Positions 14,439 through 23,165 of a stretch of 56,853 nucleotides of DNA are shown here, piece by piece; the stretch's first letter is position 1, and the number at the start of each line of letters is the position of its first letter. The notes under the pieces were generated by a model. That model was not told the DNA's origin and ran no database searches. It saw only the letters and a program-made list of their open reading frames with translations. A program made the position numbers and the translations under genes. Origin of the DNA: Streptococcus sanguinis (GTDB lineage: Bacteria; Bacillota; Bacilli; Lactobacillales; Streptococcaceae). The DNA lies in contig NZ_RJMV01000010.1 of the NCBI RefSeq assembly GCF_003943735.1, positions 1-56,853 on the forward strand, written 5' to 3'.

Positions 14439-15782
14439 TTATGCCTCCATAATTTTTCTTAATTTAGTCATCATAAATTTTAGCCAAAACATTATAATCA
14501 CAAGTATCAAAAAATCTGAAATAAAATAAGAGGACCACAGACCAGTTATTCCAAACAAAATTGGTAAAAATAACGCTAAAGGTATTTGAAAAATGATCTG
14601 TCTCAGAATAACTAAAAAAGTAGATATCCGCGAGAAAGAAATATATTGAAAATAGTTAGTTCCGATATTTATAATTCCTTGTACAGGTAACGAAATCATA
14701 ACAAGTCTTAAGGCTGTACTAGAAAACTTTATAAATTTCGGATCGCTTGAATTAAACAGTGTAGCTATTTGCGCTGCAAAAATTTGAATTACAAGGAACA
14801 AGCACAGAGAAAAAATTGTGCTGATTATTAGTGAAAGACTAAGTGATTGCTTTATTCTACTATAATTTTTTGCACCATAATTAAAACTAATTACAGGCTG
14901 AACTCCATTTGTAATAGCATTCATCAAAGAAATAATATAGCGATAGATTGAAGAAGTTATAGATAAAGCAGCAATACCATAAGTACCTGCATAATCAAAA
15001 GCAACCCTATTATATAATATCAGTAATATCACAGATATGACCGTTGTAAGAAAGAATGGCAACCCCATTGCAATAATTTTATTGATAAGCTTTTTATCAA
15101 TAAATAATAAGCTCTTCAAATCCATTTTTAAATCGTTAGATTTTCCAGTGTACTCTCTGAATGTCAAGATAAGTGCAGCAAGATTAGCCAGAACTGTAGA
15201 TAAAGCTGATCCAAAAAAACCAGTATGAAATACAAGAATTAGAACTGCACCAGTCCCTGCATTCACAAGAAATGAAATAGCATTGATATGTAAAACTTCT
15301 TTAATCTTACCTTGAGCCCGCAAACAGTACAAAAGAGTGTGTGAGACAAAATATATAGGTGACCCAATAAGAAATGTAAGGCAAAATTCCTTAACATAAT
15401 GATACAGTTCTTGTGGTGCCCCAAAAATAATCAATAAGCCTTCTAAGGAAAACCACAAAAGTATCGACTGTAGAATTGATAAAATTAAAGAAACTTGGAT
15501 AGAGGAATCTAAAATTAATCGGGCATTTTTGTAATCCTTTTTGCCAAGTGAGATTGTCAACAAGGATGCTGTTCCTTCGCTTGCTAGAGCTGAAAAAGCA
15601 TAGACCAAAGCGTATATCATAAATGTATATGTATTAGCGGAATTCCCCTCAAGCCCTAAGGTCTGTCCAATGAATATGCCATCAACTAAATTATAAGACC
15701 CACTTACTATTGCTGTAACTAATGAGGGAATAATTAGTTGAACTAACAGTTTTTTTACAGATATATTTTCTAATTTATTCAT
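14439..15782 (-). CDS. MATE family multidrug efflux protein
   Basis: A 447-residue protein with twelve hydrophobic segments in two homologous halves. N-terminal MATE features are LVQLIIPSLVTAIVSGSYNLVDGIFIGQTLG, and the second half has GLPFFLTTVISVILLILYNRVAF and NAITNGVQPVISFNYGAKNY, the pattern typical of DinF/NorM-like MATE exporters of Firmicutes. It expels cationic drugs or metabolites using a sodium or proton gradient. It is AT-rich compared with the core genome, divergent from a TetR regulator, and followed with two bases between by the ABC ATPase stump. The likely control is repression by that TetR protein. Confidence 0.92.
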   Translation of the reverse strand: MNKLENISVKKLLVQLIIPSLVTAIVSGSYNLVDGIFIGQTLGLEGNSANTYTFMIYALVYAFSALASEGTASLLTISLGKKDYKNARLILDSSIQVSLILSILQSILLWFSLEGLLIIFGAPQELYHYVKEFCLTFLIGSPIYFVSHTLLYCLRAQGKIKEVLHINAISFLVNAGTGAVLILVFHTGFFGSALSTVLANLAALILTFREYTGKSNDLKMDLKSLLFIDKKLINKIIAMGLPFFLTTVISVILLILYNRVAFDYAGTYGIAALSITSSIYRYIISLMNAITNGVQPVISFNYGAKNYSRIKQSLSLSLIISTIFSLCLFLVIQIFAAQIATLFNSSDPKFIKFSSTALRLVMISLPVQGIINIGTNYFQYISFSRISTFLVILRQIIFQIPLALFLPILFGITGLWSSYFISDFLILVIIMFWLKFMMTKLRKIMEA

Positions 15783-15936
15783 GACTATGTCTCATTTGTT
15801 CAAAGCTCTTTCTATTCCTAAAGATTCTTCCAGTCATATACTCTTTTAGAAAACATTTCCCAATTTGATAAAGAGCATAGACACACTATAAATTACATAA
15901 TAACATTTTCATTATACTGCTTCCAGTACCAAAAAT

Positions 15937-16012
15937 TTACAAAATGTAGCCAAAATATCTCGCTTTTACAGAATAATCAAAAACAATTTAGAAAATTTTT
16001 TACAAACTGTAA
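15937..16012. promoter_or_regulatory. Paired TTACA-N3-TGTAR palindromes between the MATE and tetR genes
   Basis: TTACAAAATGTAG (15937-15949) and TTACAAACTGTAA (16000-16012) share the same inverted-repeat design and start 63 bases apart, near six helical turns. The second overlaps a candidate -35 (TTTACA, 15999-16004) with -10 TAGTAT (16022-16027) for the plus-strand tetR. The first lies just upstream of a minus-strand TATAAT (15911-15916) pointing at the MATE gene. These are good candidates for the TetR binding sites. The rest of 15783-16123 is AT-rich and otherwise unremarkable. Confidence 0.5.
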
Positions 16013-16123
16013 TTTTTTTGTTAGTATTGAATCTAATTAATTATACTTAGACTAAAATAATTTTTTAATAATAACAAATAGAAGTACTAGGCTACATATT
16101 GACTGACAAGGAGAATAACGGCA

Positions 16124-16696
16124 ATGACCAAAGATACGCGAGAAAATATTATCACTGCTTTCTTTCGACTTTCTGAAAAATATCCTGATAAATCTAACTT
16201 TTCTTTTTCTGAGATTGCAGAAGAAGCAGGTATAGCGAGACAAACAATCTATAAAAATCATTTCAACTCTCCTAACGAAATAATTGAAGCTATTCATCAT
16301 GACATTGACGAACGAATAATGTCAAAAATGCTAGATTTTGTACCAGGTTCAAATGGATCCGATAATGCTCTTTTTATTGATTTCCTTGCTTCTGAAATAA
16401 TACCATTAATTTATGAGAATAGAATCTGGCTAAAATATCTTTATTCAACTGCAGCTGATCCTAATTGGGAACTTTTTTTAAAGAAACAATATAAGACTTG
16501 GATCAGCCAAAACATTCAACTGTCTAGTAAAATGGGTTTATCTAAAGAGTTTACTGAAGAATTACTTGTTAATTATACTCTATCAATTATAAAGTCATGG
16601 ATTACACAAGCAATTCCAGAATCTCCTGAAGTCTTTTCTAAAAAATTCAAATCACTTTGCAATCTATCTATTCAAGATATTATGCAAAATGCTTAA
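16124..16696 (+). CDS. TetR/AcrR-family transcriptional regulator
   Basis: A 190-residue protein with the TetR helix-turn-helix near the N-terminus (ITAFFRLSEKYPDKSNFSFSEIAEEAGIARQTIYKNHFNSPNEIIEAIHHDID). The C-terminal part has the aromatic, helical pattern of the ligand-binding domain. AAGGAG lies 10 bases before the ATG. It is divergent from the MATE exporter at 14439-15782 and probably controls it; ligand unknown. The gene is AT-rich like its neighbour and is closed by a strong terminator. Confidence 0.9.
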   Translation: MTKDTRENIITAFFRLSEKYPDKSNFSFSEIAEEAGIARQTIYKNHFNSPNEIIEAIHHDIDERIMSKMLDFVPGSNGSDNALFIDFLASEIIPLIYENRIWLKYLYSTAADPNWELFLKKQYKTWISQNIQLSSKMGLSKEFTEELLVNYTLSIIKSWITQAIPESPEVFSKKFKSLCNLSIQDIMQNA

Positions 16697-16704
16697 AACT
16701 AAAA

Positions 16705-16748
16705 AAAAACACCAAATGAACTACTTACCATGTTTATTTGGTGTTTTT
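16705..16748 (+). terminator. Intrinsic terminator after the tetR gene
   Basis: Arms AAAAACACCAAAT / ATTTGGTGTTTTT, perfect over 13 bases, 18-base loop, T tail on the plus strand. The A tract upstream makes it bidirectional. The remaining bases to 16902 contain no gene. Confidence 0.85.
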
Positions 16749-16902
16749 CAACAATTCAATTATAACTCATTTTTTAACGGCCAGTGTATGATAACTGTAA
16801 ATCCAAAACTAAGTTTGAATTCTAAAACTCAAGAATTATGCCATAGATGATTTTTCGACTCTGTAACTCTGTTCTTATTGATTATTCTTATCAAAGTAAA
16901 CG

Positions 16903-17553
16903 CTATTTCTGCTTTCCCTTGAAACGCCACTGAAAGCGCAGCTTGTCATAAAAGGGAAATTCGATATTGAGAATGGCAAAGCCCATCAAGGCTCCTCCTA
17001 TTACATCTGTCGGGTAGTGCACGCCCAGATAGACTCTGGATGCCATAATCGTGAAGATAAAGAGCAAGAGCAAAGCTTGCACCAAGCGCTTGATTTTTTG
17101 GTTTTGAATCCGTTGCTGGACAATGATAATCAAGGTCCCAACAACAATAGCTGTCGCCATGGAATGTCCGCTAGGGAAAGAGTAACCGCCCTCTTTGACC
17201 AAATGCGAAATACTGGGCCGACTTCTTTGGTAAACGAGTTTAATCAGCTTAATCAAAATCCCATGTAAGACCAGATTTCCCGCCAGCAAGGCAGCTTCCA
17301 GCTTCCATTTTTTGTAAAGGAAAAAAAGGACAAGAGCCGAAACCCAGATGATAATTCCCACTGGATCAATCACACTGGTTACAAGTTTGAAAAAAGTCGT
17401 CAAAGCTGCAGGCAAGTCTCCCCTCAACCAGATCTGAATCGGGGTGTCAAAGCTGGTCAGCTGCTCAGGATAAAACTTGACCATGTAGCCTAGCATGACG
17501 AAAAGTAAAAGGGCAAAAGAGCCCTTTGTTAGATAAGATTGTTTATTTTTCAT
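16903..17553 (-). CDS. PAP2-family phosphatase (undecaprenyl-pyrophosphate phosphatase type)
   Basis: A 216-residue membrane protein with about six hydrophobic segments and the three PAP2 signature motifs: KLVYQRSRP (about 114-122), PSGH (about 136-139) and SRVYLGVHYPTDV (about 174-186) with the catalytic histidines. The family dephosphorylates lipid pyrophosphates such as undecaprenyl-PP, or phosphatidic acid, outside the membrane. It overlaps ribU by 11 bases, so it is expressed from the FMN-riboswitch promoter, an arrangement whose logic is not obvious. The strong overlap makes a shared transcript certain in outline, not in regulation. Confidence 0.92.
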   Translation of the reverse strand: MKNKQSYLTKGSFALLLFVMLGYMVKFYPEQLTSFDTPIQIWLRGDLPAALTTFFKLVTSVIDPVGIIIWVSALVLFFLYKKWKLEAALLAGNLVLHGILIKLIKLVYQRSRPSISHLVKEGGYSFPSGHSMATAIVVGTLIIIVQQRIQNQKIKRLVQALLLLFIFTIMASRVYLGVHYPTDVIGGALMGFAILNIEFPFYDKLRFQWRFKGKQK

Positions 17554-18100
17554 AGCGTTTTAGGACGGGCTGCAAGAGTTTGTATATTAGCCAAAAGACG
17601 AGAGCCCAGATCACTCCTTCTAATAGGTTAAAGGGGACAATCATGGTCAGCAGATACTTGGAAAGACCGTATGTTTTATAAATATCAAAACCTGCAAACC
17701 TTGCAAAGAGAGGCACAGCATAAATGACATTTAGAATGATCATAGTAATCGTTAGACCAAGTGTTGCTACCAAAGAAGCCTTTACATAGTCAAACAAGCT
17801 CTTTCTTTTTTTCCACAAGAGGGAAAAAGCACAAACAAAGACTGCTACAGCCAGTATATTCATGGGTAGACCGATTAGAGTGCCTACGCCATTATTATTC
17901 AAAGCCAGCTTTAAGACAGAGCGAATCATGAGCACTGCCAGAGAGCTTTTTAAATCCAAGACTACCAAAGCCAGTAAAATCGGAATAATTGAAAAATCCA
18001 ACTTTAGAAACTCGGTTATCAAGGGAATCTCATAAAGCATGAGTAGAAATGATAGAGCAGATAAAACTGCTACAATCGCCAACTTACGAGTATTTGTCAT
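17543..18100 (-). CDS. ribU: Riboflavin ECF transporter substrate-binding subunit RibU
   Basis: A 185-residue S-component with six hydrophobic segments. The N-terminal stretch TNTRKLAIVAVLSALSFLLML and the loop LKLDFSIIPILLA are the RibU signature. It captures riboflavin/FMN and docks on the shared EcfT/EcfA module encoded elsewhere. I choose the ATG at 18100 because GGAGG lies 8 bases upstream inside the longer frame. An FMN riboswitch precedes it, which confirms the substrate. It overlaps the PAP2 gene downstream. Confidence 0.92.
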   Translation of the reverse strand: MTNTRKLAIVAVLSALSFLLMLYEIPLITEFLKLDFSIIPILLALVVLDLKSSLAVLMIRSVLKLALNNNGVGTLIGLPMNILAVAVFVCAFSLLWKKRKSLFDYVKASLVATLGLTITMIILNVIYAVPLFARFAGFDIYKTYGLSKYLLTMIVPFNLLEGVIWALVFWLIYKLLQPVLKRYEK

Positions 18101-18235
18101 CACAGGTTCCTCCAATTTATAAAAATTAGAGAAGCCGGAAAGGCCACTGAAAAAAGCTTGTCAGCTAATGATTATTTAGTATAAGGCTCAGCCCTTAAAT
18201 AAAGATTAAACGGCAAGAATGCTTCACTGCCTCTC

Positions 18236-18375
18236 GTCTTCTCCCCTCCAGACTATACTGTCGGTTGTGGAATCTCACCACATCAGCTTGCGCTCGCGGA
18301 CTTGATTTGGCATTGAGAAAAAAATTCCAATCCAAAAATTACCGCCGGTCGGGAATCTCACCCTGCCCTGAAGAC
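18236..18375 (-). ncRNA. FMN riboswitch (RFN element) controlling ribU
   Basis: The minus strand shows the RFN pattern: closing stem GTCTTC (18370-18375) / GAAGAC (18236-18241), then the conserved blocks GGGCAGGGTGAGATTCCCGACCGGCGGT (split here by its helices), TGATGTGGTGAGATTCCAC, and a third block around GACAGTATAGTCTGGAGGGGAG. FMN binding represses riboflavin uptake genes. The region 18101-18235 should hold the expression platform; there is an AAGCTTTTTT-type hairpin near 18140-18175 but no textbook terminator. Confidence 0.95.
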
Positions 18376-18381
18376 ATCATT

Positions 18382-18410
18382 ATCATAACAAAAAAAGCCT
18401 GCCAGAGCAA
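18382..18410 (-). promoter_or_regulatory. Promoter of the ribU riboswitch transcript
   Basis: Minus-strand TTGCTC (18405-18410), a 17-base spacer, then TATGAT (18382-18387). It places the start a few bases ahead of the riboswitch closing stem. Confidence 0.7.
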
Positions 18411-18495
18411 GCGATTTGATTGATGTAATTAAAAATGTTTCAACAATAGTATTCTATCTATCAGGAAAATTTACTGCTTAGATACATTCATTCCG

Positions 18496-18999
18496 CTACT
18501 TCAGCTTATCCGCTTCATACTCATATACCAAATCTAAGCCAGCAAAATTCTGCTGGCGCAGGGCTTCATAGACAATCATACAGACTGTATTTGAAACGTT
18601 GAGGCTGCGGACATGCTGGTCGTTCATGGGAATACGCAGGGCCTTTTCTGGATGAGAGCGCATAAATTCCTCTGGTAGTCCCTTGTCCTCACGACCAAAC
18701 ATAAAATAGTGCGAGCTTTCTGCAGCAAAATTTTCCTCAGAATAGACCTTCTCCGCAAACTTAGAAATCAGATAAAGTCGGCCGTCCGTCTGCTCCATAA
18801 AATCTTCTAAACTATCATAATAGGTGATGTCCAGCTTATCCCAATAGTCCAGCCCCGCCCGCTTCATCTTGCGGTCATCAATGGGAAAGCCCATGGGCTT
18901 GATGATGTGAAGCGGCGAATTAGTCGCGGCGCAAGTACGGGCAATATTGCCGGTATTCTGCGGAATCTGAGGCTCAAAAAGAACGATATGATTTTTCAT
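18496..18999 (-). CDS. trmL: tRNA (cytidine/uridine-2'-O)-methyltransferase TrmL
   Basis: A 167-residue SPOUT methyltransferase (about 160 residues is usual). Family motifs are [21 protein letters not shown] (start, split 20+1), [12 protein letters not shown] (motif 2) and [28 protein letters not shown] (motif 3 knot). TrmL 2'-O-methylates the wobble nucleotide of tRNA-Leu isoacceptors. I use the ATG at 18997-18999 ([10 protein letters not shown]), not the longer frame to 19050, because homology starts there. There is no good Shine-Dalgarno (nearest AGGA is about 13 bases away). A structured leader with a terminator-like hairpin precedes the gene. Confidence 0.93.
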   Translation of the reverse strand: MKNHIVLFEPQIPQNTGNIARTCAATNSPLHIIKPMGFPIDDRKMKRAGLDYWDKLDITYYDSLEDFMEQTDGRLYLISKFAEKVYSEENFAAESSHYFMFGREDKGLPEEFMRSHPEKALRIPMNDQHVRSLNVSNTVCMIVYEALRQQNFAGLDLVYEYEADKLK

Positions 19000-19030
19000 A
19001 ATAAGAATATTTTTCCTAGTATTTTTCTTT

Positions 19031-19136
19031 AGATAAAAAAATAGCCACACTGCCCGGAGTCAAGCTCAGCAAACAGCGTGGTTAAGGCTTCATTAACTTA
19101 CATCACAACAGGTTTGAGGTAAACCAATGAAGGTAC
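19031..19136 (-). ncRNA. Structured leader of trmL with a terminator-like hairpin
   Basis: On the minus strand, the predicted start (about 19136) is followed by CTTCATTGGTTT-ACCTC-AAACC, then a 16-base internal stretch, then AATGAAG. This forms one helix (CTTCATT/AATGAAG at 19126-19132 and 19088-19094; GGTTT/AAACC at 19121-19125 and 19111-19115) with a large one-sided bulge. Next comes CCACGCTG / CAGTGTGG (19074-19081 and 19045-19052), followed by CTATTTTTTT. That is an intrinsic-terminator shape lying between promoter and trmL, so the region could be an attenuator, riboswitch or short RNA. TGGTT in the first helix can pair alternatively with AACCA at the terminator base. I know no Rfam family for it. 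Confidence 0.55.
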
Positions 19137-19142
19137 TCATTT

Positions 19143-19170
19143 AGTATAACACTTTCAGCCTACAAGTCAA
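19143..19170 (-). promoter_or_regulatory. Promoter of the trmL leader
   Basis: Minus-strand TTGACT (19165-19170), 16-base spacer, TATACT (19143-19148). The leader begins about 6-7 bases beyond. Confidence 0.7.
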
Positions 19171-19340
19171 TAAAAAATGCTCAAAAAGTTGTACTTTTTT
19201 TAAAAATATCACAGGAAGATACCATTTTGGTAAAAAAATATTCGGAATTCTATAAATAAGCAAGCTATTCTGTATTTTATAGATGAAATTTAAATGAAAA
19301 AAGAGTATGATAGATACATACTTTGGAGGAATCTAAACTT

Positions 19341-20690
19341 ATGAAAATTATCGTTGTTGGCGGCGGGAAGGTCGGAACGGCCCTCTGTCGCTCCTTAGTG
19401 GCTGAAAAACATGATGTTATCCTAATTGAGCAGGATGAGGCTGTTCTCAACCAGATTACCAAACGCTATGATATTATCGGTATTTCTGGCAATGGAGCCA
19501 ACTTCAAAATCCTAGAACAGGCGGATGTTGGGCACTGTGACATCTTCATCTCTATGACCGAGCATGATGAGGTCAACATGGTTTCAGCTGTTCTGGCCAA
19601 ACGGATGGGGGCTAAGGAAACCGTCGTTCGGGTGCGTAATCCTGAATATTCCAACCCTTACTTTAAGGAGAAGAACATCCTAGGCTTCTCGCTGGTGGTC
19701 AATCCTGAGCTCCTAACTGCTCGCTACATCGCTAATATCATTGACTTCCCTAACGCCCTGTCAGTAGAGCACTTTGCCAATGGTCGGGTGGCACTGATGG
19801 AGTTCAAACTCAAGGAAGACAGCAATCTCTGCCAGATGAATATTTCCCAATTCCGTAAGAAATTTGGAAATATCATTGTCTGTGCGATTGAGAGAAAAGG
19901 GCACTTGGAGATCCCTGACGGCGACTTCACTCTGGAGGCTGGGGACAAGATCTATGTAACAGGTAACCGCCTAGACATTGTTCAATTCCACAATATGGTA
20001 CGCCCTAGAGTGGTTAAGAGCCTGATGATTATCGGGGCTGGCAAGATCGCCTATTACTTGCTCAATATTCTCAAGAACAGTAAAATTGAGCTCAAAATCA
20101 TTGAATCCAACCGCAAGCGGGCAAACTTTTTCAGTCAGGAATTTCCTGATCTCTATGTCGTCCATGGCGATGGTACTGCCAAGGATATCCTGCTGGAGGA
20201 ACGCGCCAATAACTTTGATGCCATCGCTACCCTGACTGGTGTAGATGAAGAAAATATCATCACTTCCATGTTCCTTAATAATCTAGGTGTACAGAAAAAC
20301 ATCACCAAGATTAACCGGACCAGTTTGTTGGAAATCATTGATAACCAAGACTTTGCCAGCATCGTGACTCCTAAAGGTATCGCCGTTGATACGGTTATGC
20401 ACTTTATCCGCGGTCGCTACAATGCTCAGTTCTCTAACCTAGAAGCTCTGCACCATGTAGCCAACGGCCAAATCGAGACCCTGCAGTTCCAAATCAAGGA
20501 AGAAAACAAGATGACTGGTATTCCTCTATCTCAGCTTCATCTGAAGAAAGATGTCCTGATTGCGGCCATTATCCGCCAAGGTAAAGCTATCTTCCCCACA
20601 GGCGATGACAATCTGCAAGTTGGAGATAAAATTGTCGTAACCACTCTGCTGCAAAATATCACGCAGATTTACGATCTGTTAGCGAGGTAG
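19341..20690 (+). CDS. trkA: Trk potassium uptake peripheral subunit TrkA
   Basis: A 449-residue cytosolic protein with two RCK units. Each begins with an NAD-binding Rossmann start: KIIVVGGGKVGTALCRSL at the N-terminus, and SLMIIGAGKIAYYLLNIL near residue 225. Each is followed by a TrkA_C domain. It binds nucleotide and gates the TrkH channel. The ATG at 19341 is preceded by GGAGG; the longer frame begins with a TTG and would include the ribosome site. trkH follows after five bases. The -10 region upstream (TATGAT near 19308) is plausible. Confidence 0.93.
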   Translation: MKIIVVGGGKVGTALCRSLVAEKHDVILIEQDEAVLNQITKRYDIIGISGNGANFKILEQADVGHCDIFISMTEHDEVNMVSAVLAKRMGAKETVVRVRNPEYSNPYFKEKNILGFSLVVNPELLTARYIANIIDFPNALSVEHFANGRVALMEFKLKEDSNLCQMNISQFRKKFGNIIVCAIERKGHLEIPDGDFTLEAGDKIYVTGNRLDIVQFHNMVRPRVVKSLMIIGAGKIAYYLLNILKNSKIELKIIESNRKRANFFSQEFPDLYVVHGDGTAKDILLEERANNFDAIATLTGVDEENIITSMFLNNLGVQKNITKINRTSLLEIIDNQDFASIVTPKGIAVDTVMHFIRGRYNAQFSNLEALHHVANGQIETLQFQIKEENKMTGIPLSQLHLKKDVLIAAIIRQGKAIFPTGDDNLQVGDKIVVTTLLQNITQIYDLLAR

Positions 20691-20695
20691 GCCCC

Positions 20696-22135
20696 ATGAA
20701 TAGATCTATGATTCGCTACCTGCTGGCAAAATTACTGCTGATTGAGGCGGCACTGCTAATCGTGCCCATCATCGTCGCTCTAATCTACGGTGAACCTTTA
20801 AAGGTCTTTCTCTCTATTGGGGCGACCATGGCTATCCTGCTAGTTTTAGGTGGCATAGGCTCTTATTTAAAGCCCAAGGACCTGCATATCTACGCCAAGG
20901 AAGGTGTACTGATTGTAGCCCTTTGCTGGATTCTCTGGTCCTTCTTCGGAGCCCTGCCCTTTGTCTTCTCTGGTCAGATACCGGACATCATCGATGCCTT
21001 CTTTGAGGTCAGCTCCGGCTTTACAACCACGGGAGCGACTATTCTCAACGATGTCGGCGTTCTCTCTCATTCGCTGCTCTTCTGGCGCAGTTTTACTCAC
21101 TTAATCGGAGGAATGGGAGTGCTGGTCTTTGCCCTAGCTATTATGGACAATGCTAAAAATGGCCACTTGGAGGTCATGAAAGCAGAAGTTCCGGGCCCAG
21201 TCTTTGGCAAGGTTGTGTCCAAGCTCAAGAGTACGGCCCAGATCCTTTATATCATTTATCTAGCTCTCTTTGCTATCTTTGCCCTGCTTTATTTCCTAGC
21301 GGGTATGCCGCTCTTTGACAGCCTTGTGATTGCCATGGGAACAGCTGGTACAGGAGGATTCACCGTTTACAATGACGGTATTGCCCATTACAACAGCTCA
21401 CTGATTACTTATCTGGTCAGCTTTGGGGTCTTGGCTTTCGGGGTCAACTTTAATCTCTACTATTACTTGCTGATTCGCAAGTTTAAGGCCTGCTTTGGTG
21501 ATGAAGAGCTTAGAGGCTATCTTTGGATTGTCTTTCTTTCCACAGCCTTGATTGCCTTTAATGTCTTCCACCTCTATCAAGGCTTTGCCAAGAGCATGGA
21601 GATTTCCTTCTTCCAGGTAGCCAATGTCATCACAACAACTGGATTTGGCTATGGCGATACAGTCAAATGGCCACTCTTTTCTCAGGTTATCCTGCTCCTG
21701 CTCATGTGTATCGGGGGCTCGGCTGGATCAACAGCTGGAGGATTCAAGGTCATTCGAGGGATTATCATTTCCCGCATTGCTAAAAATCAGATTCTATCTA
21801 CCCTGTCACCTAATCGCGTCCTGACCTTGCATATCAATGGTTCGGTCATCGACAAGGATACTCAACATAAGGTACTGAAATACTTAGCCGTTTATATCTT
21901 GATTATTCTAGCTCTCATTTTCATTGTCAGCCTGGATAACAACAATCTCATGACGGTTGTCAGCGGAGTTCTCTCTTGCTTCAACAATATCGGTCCCATG
22001 ATTGGGACGACAGATAATTTTTCTATCTTTAGTCCTTTTTCCAAACTGCTACTAGCCTTTGCTATGATTGGCGGTCGCTTGGAAATATACCCGATTCTCC
22101 TGCTCTTCCTGCCTAAGACTTGGTCTAGAAGATAG
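20696..22135 (+). CDS. trkH: Trk/Ktr potassium transporter membrane subunit TrkH
   Basis: A 479-residue channel-like transporter with four M1-P-M2 repeats. The pore glycines sit in SSGFTTTGATIL, GTAGTGGFTVYN, TTTGFGYGDTV and SCFNNIGPMIG. The loop GGSAGSTAGGFKVIRG is the TrkH hallmark. It imports K+ and is controlled by TrkA, encoded five bases upstream. A bidirectional terminator follows. Confidence 0.94.
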   Translation: MNRSMIRYLLAKLLLIEAALLIVPIIVALIYGEPLKVFLSIGATMAILLVLGGIGSYLKPKDLHIYAKEGVLIVALCWILWSFFGALPFVFSGQIPDIIDAFFEVSSGFTTTGATILNDVGVLSHSLLFWRSFTHLIGGMGVLVFALAIMDNAKNGHLEVMKAEVPGPVFGKVVSKLKSTAQILYIIYLALFAIFALLYFLAGMPLFDSLVIAMGTAGTGGFTVYNDGIAHYNSSLITYLVSFGVLAFGVNFNLYYYLLIRKFKACFGDEELRGYLWIVFLSTALIAFNVFHLYQGFAKSMEISFFQVANVITTTGFGYGDTVKWPLFSQVILLLLMCIGGSAGSTAGGFKVIRGIIISRIAKNQILSTLSPNRVLTLHINGSVIDKDTQHKVLKYLAVYILIILALIFIVSLDNNNLMTVVSGVLSCFNNIGPMIGTTDNFSIFSPFSKLLLAFAMIGGRLEIYPILLLFLPKTWSRR

Positions 22136-22163
22136 GAAATATTCAGAGAATATAGGTATATAT

Positions 22164-22200
22164 AAAAGTCACACTAGATACTTATCTAGTGTGACTTTTT
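22164..22200. terminator. Bidirectional intrinsic terminator between trkH and yidD
   Basis: AAAAGTCACACTAGATA / TATCTAGTGTGACTTTT, near-perfect over 17 bases, with T tails on both strands. The convergent trkH and yidD transcripts both end here, and it overlaps the last bases of yidD. Confidence 0.9.
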
Positions 22201-22440
22201 TCTTGAATTATTTCTTCTCAGACTGAAATGGTCTGGTACAGGATCCTCTCCCGGCTGAGACCAGGGATGACAGCGGAGAATGCGCGCCAAGCCCATCAAA
22301 ACTCCTTTAGCACCATGCTTCTGGATAGCCTCTATCATATAGTTAGAGCAGGTGGGCCGAAAGCGGCAAGATGGAGGGAAAGCAGGCGATATGAAGCGTT
22401 GATAAAAGCGGACAGGAGCAATAAGCAGTTTCTTTATCAT
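22186..22440 (-). CDS. yidD: Membrane protein insertion efficiency factor YidD
   Basis: An 84-residue protein with the three conserved cysteines in [17 protein letters not shown] and [10 protein letters not shown], the YidD (UPF0161) signature. It assists YidC-mediated insertion of membrane proteins. It is the last gene of the segregation operon, overlapping rluB by four bases. The distinctive tail ([11 protein letters not shown]) is usual in streptococci. Confidence 0.95.
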   Translation of the reverse strand: MIKKLLIAPVRFYQRFISPAFPPSCRFRPTCSNYMIEAIQKHGAKGVLMGLARILRCHPWSQPGEDPVPDHFSLRRNNSRKKSH

Positions 22441-23165
22441 TTCTTGGTCTTGGTTACAGCCAGTGTATGCAGCTGGCTGACTTCTTTTTTATTGAGCTTA
22501 CGATACTCACCAGGCTTGAGGCCAGTTAAGTCCAAATGACCAAATCGAGTCCGTGAAAGCTTATCTACTTGCAATCCGACCGCCTGGAACATCTTCTTGA
22601 CCTGATGGTTACGGCCTTCGTGGATGGTCAGCTGAACGACCGAGCGATTTTTCGCTGGATCAACCTTGATAATCTCATAAACCGCTGGCTTAGTTTTGCG
22701 CCCCTCGATCTCAATACCACGAGTTAGAGGACGAAGAACTTCTTTATTGGCCAATCCTTTGACACGCGCCACATAGACCTTGTCAATCTCATTGCGGGGA
22801 TGAATCATCTCGTCGGTAAAGTCCCCGTCATTGGTCAGAATGAGAATGCCAGAAGTATCCCAGTCCAAACGACCAACCGGATAAATCCGCTCCTTGACCT
22901 GAGGCAAGAGCTCTACGACCGTCTTACGTCCCTTGTCATCACTGACAGAGGAAATGACCCCGCGCGGCTTATTGAGGAGGTAATAAACCTTCTCTTCGTT
23001 ATAGATAGGTTGGCCTTCTACTTCCACACGGTCGCCAGACTTGACGTTCGTCGCCAGTTCTCGTACCACTTGGCCGTTTATACTGACCTTCCCCTGCCTG
23101 ATTAGCTCTTCTGCCTTACGGCGGCTGGCTATCCCAGCATGAGCGATGTATTTATTGATTCTCAT
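22437..23165 (-). CDS. rluB: 23S rRNA pseudouridine synthase RluB
   Basis: A 242-residue protein: N-terminal S4 RNA-binding domain ([22 protein letters not shown]), catalytic domain with [17 protein letters not shown] containing the catalytic Asp (motif GRLDxxTxGL), and a C-terminal [10 protein letters not shown]. It makes pseudouridine at 23S rRNA position 2605 (E. coli numbering). I choose the ATG at 23165; the longer frame would add 14 residues and AAAGGAC sits 8 bases upstream of this ATG. The start overlaps the scpB stop region. Confidence 0.93.
   Translation of the reverse strand: MRINKYIAHAGIASRRKAEELIRQGKVSINGQVVRELATNVKSGDRVEVEGQPIYNEEKVYYLLNKPRGVISSVSDDKGRKTVVELLPQVKERIYPVGRLDWDTSGILILTNDGDFTDEMIHPRNEIDKVYVARVKGLANKEVLRPLTRGIEIEGRKTKPAVYEIIKVDPAKNRSVVQLTIHEGRNHQVKKMFQAVGLQVDKLSRTRFGHLDLTGLKPGEYRKLNKKEVSQLHTLAVTKTKK

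Noticed and set aside
19107..19136. Upstream peptide in the trmL leader
   Set aside because: A 15-codon frame beginning ATGAGTACC exists on the minus strand, but the ATG is at or before the predicted transcription start and has no RBS.
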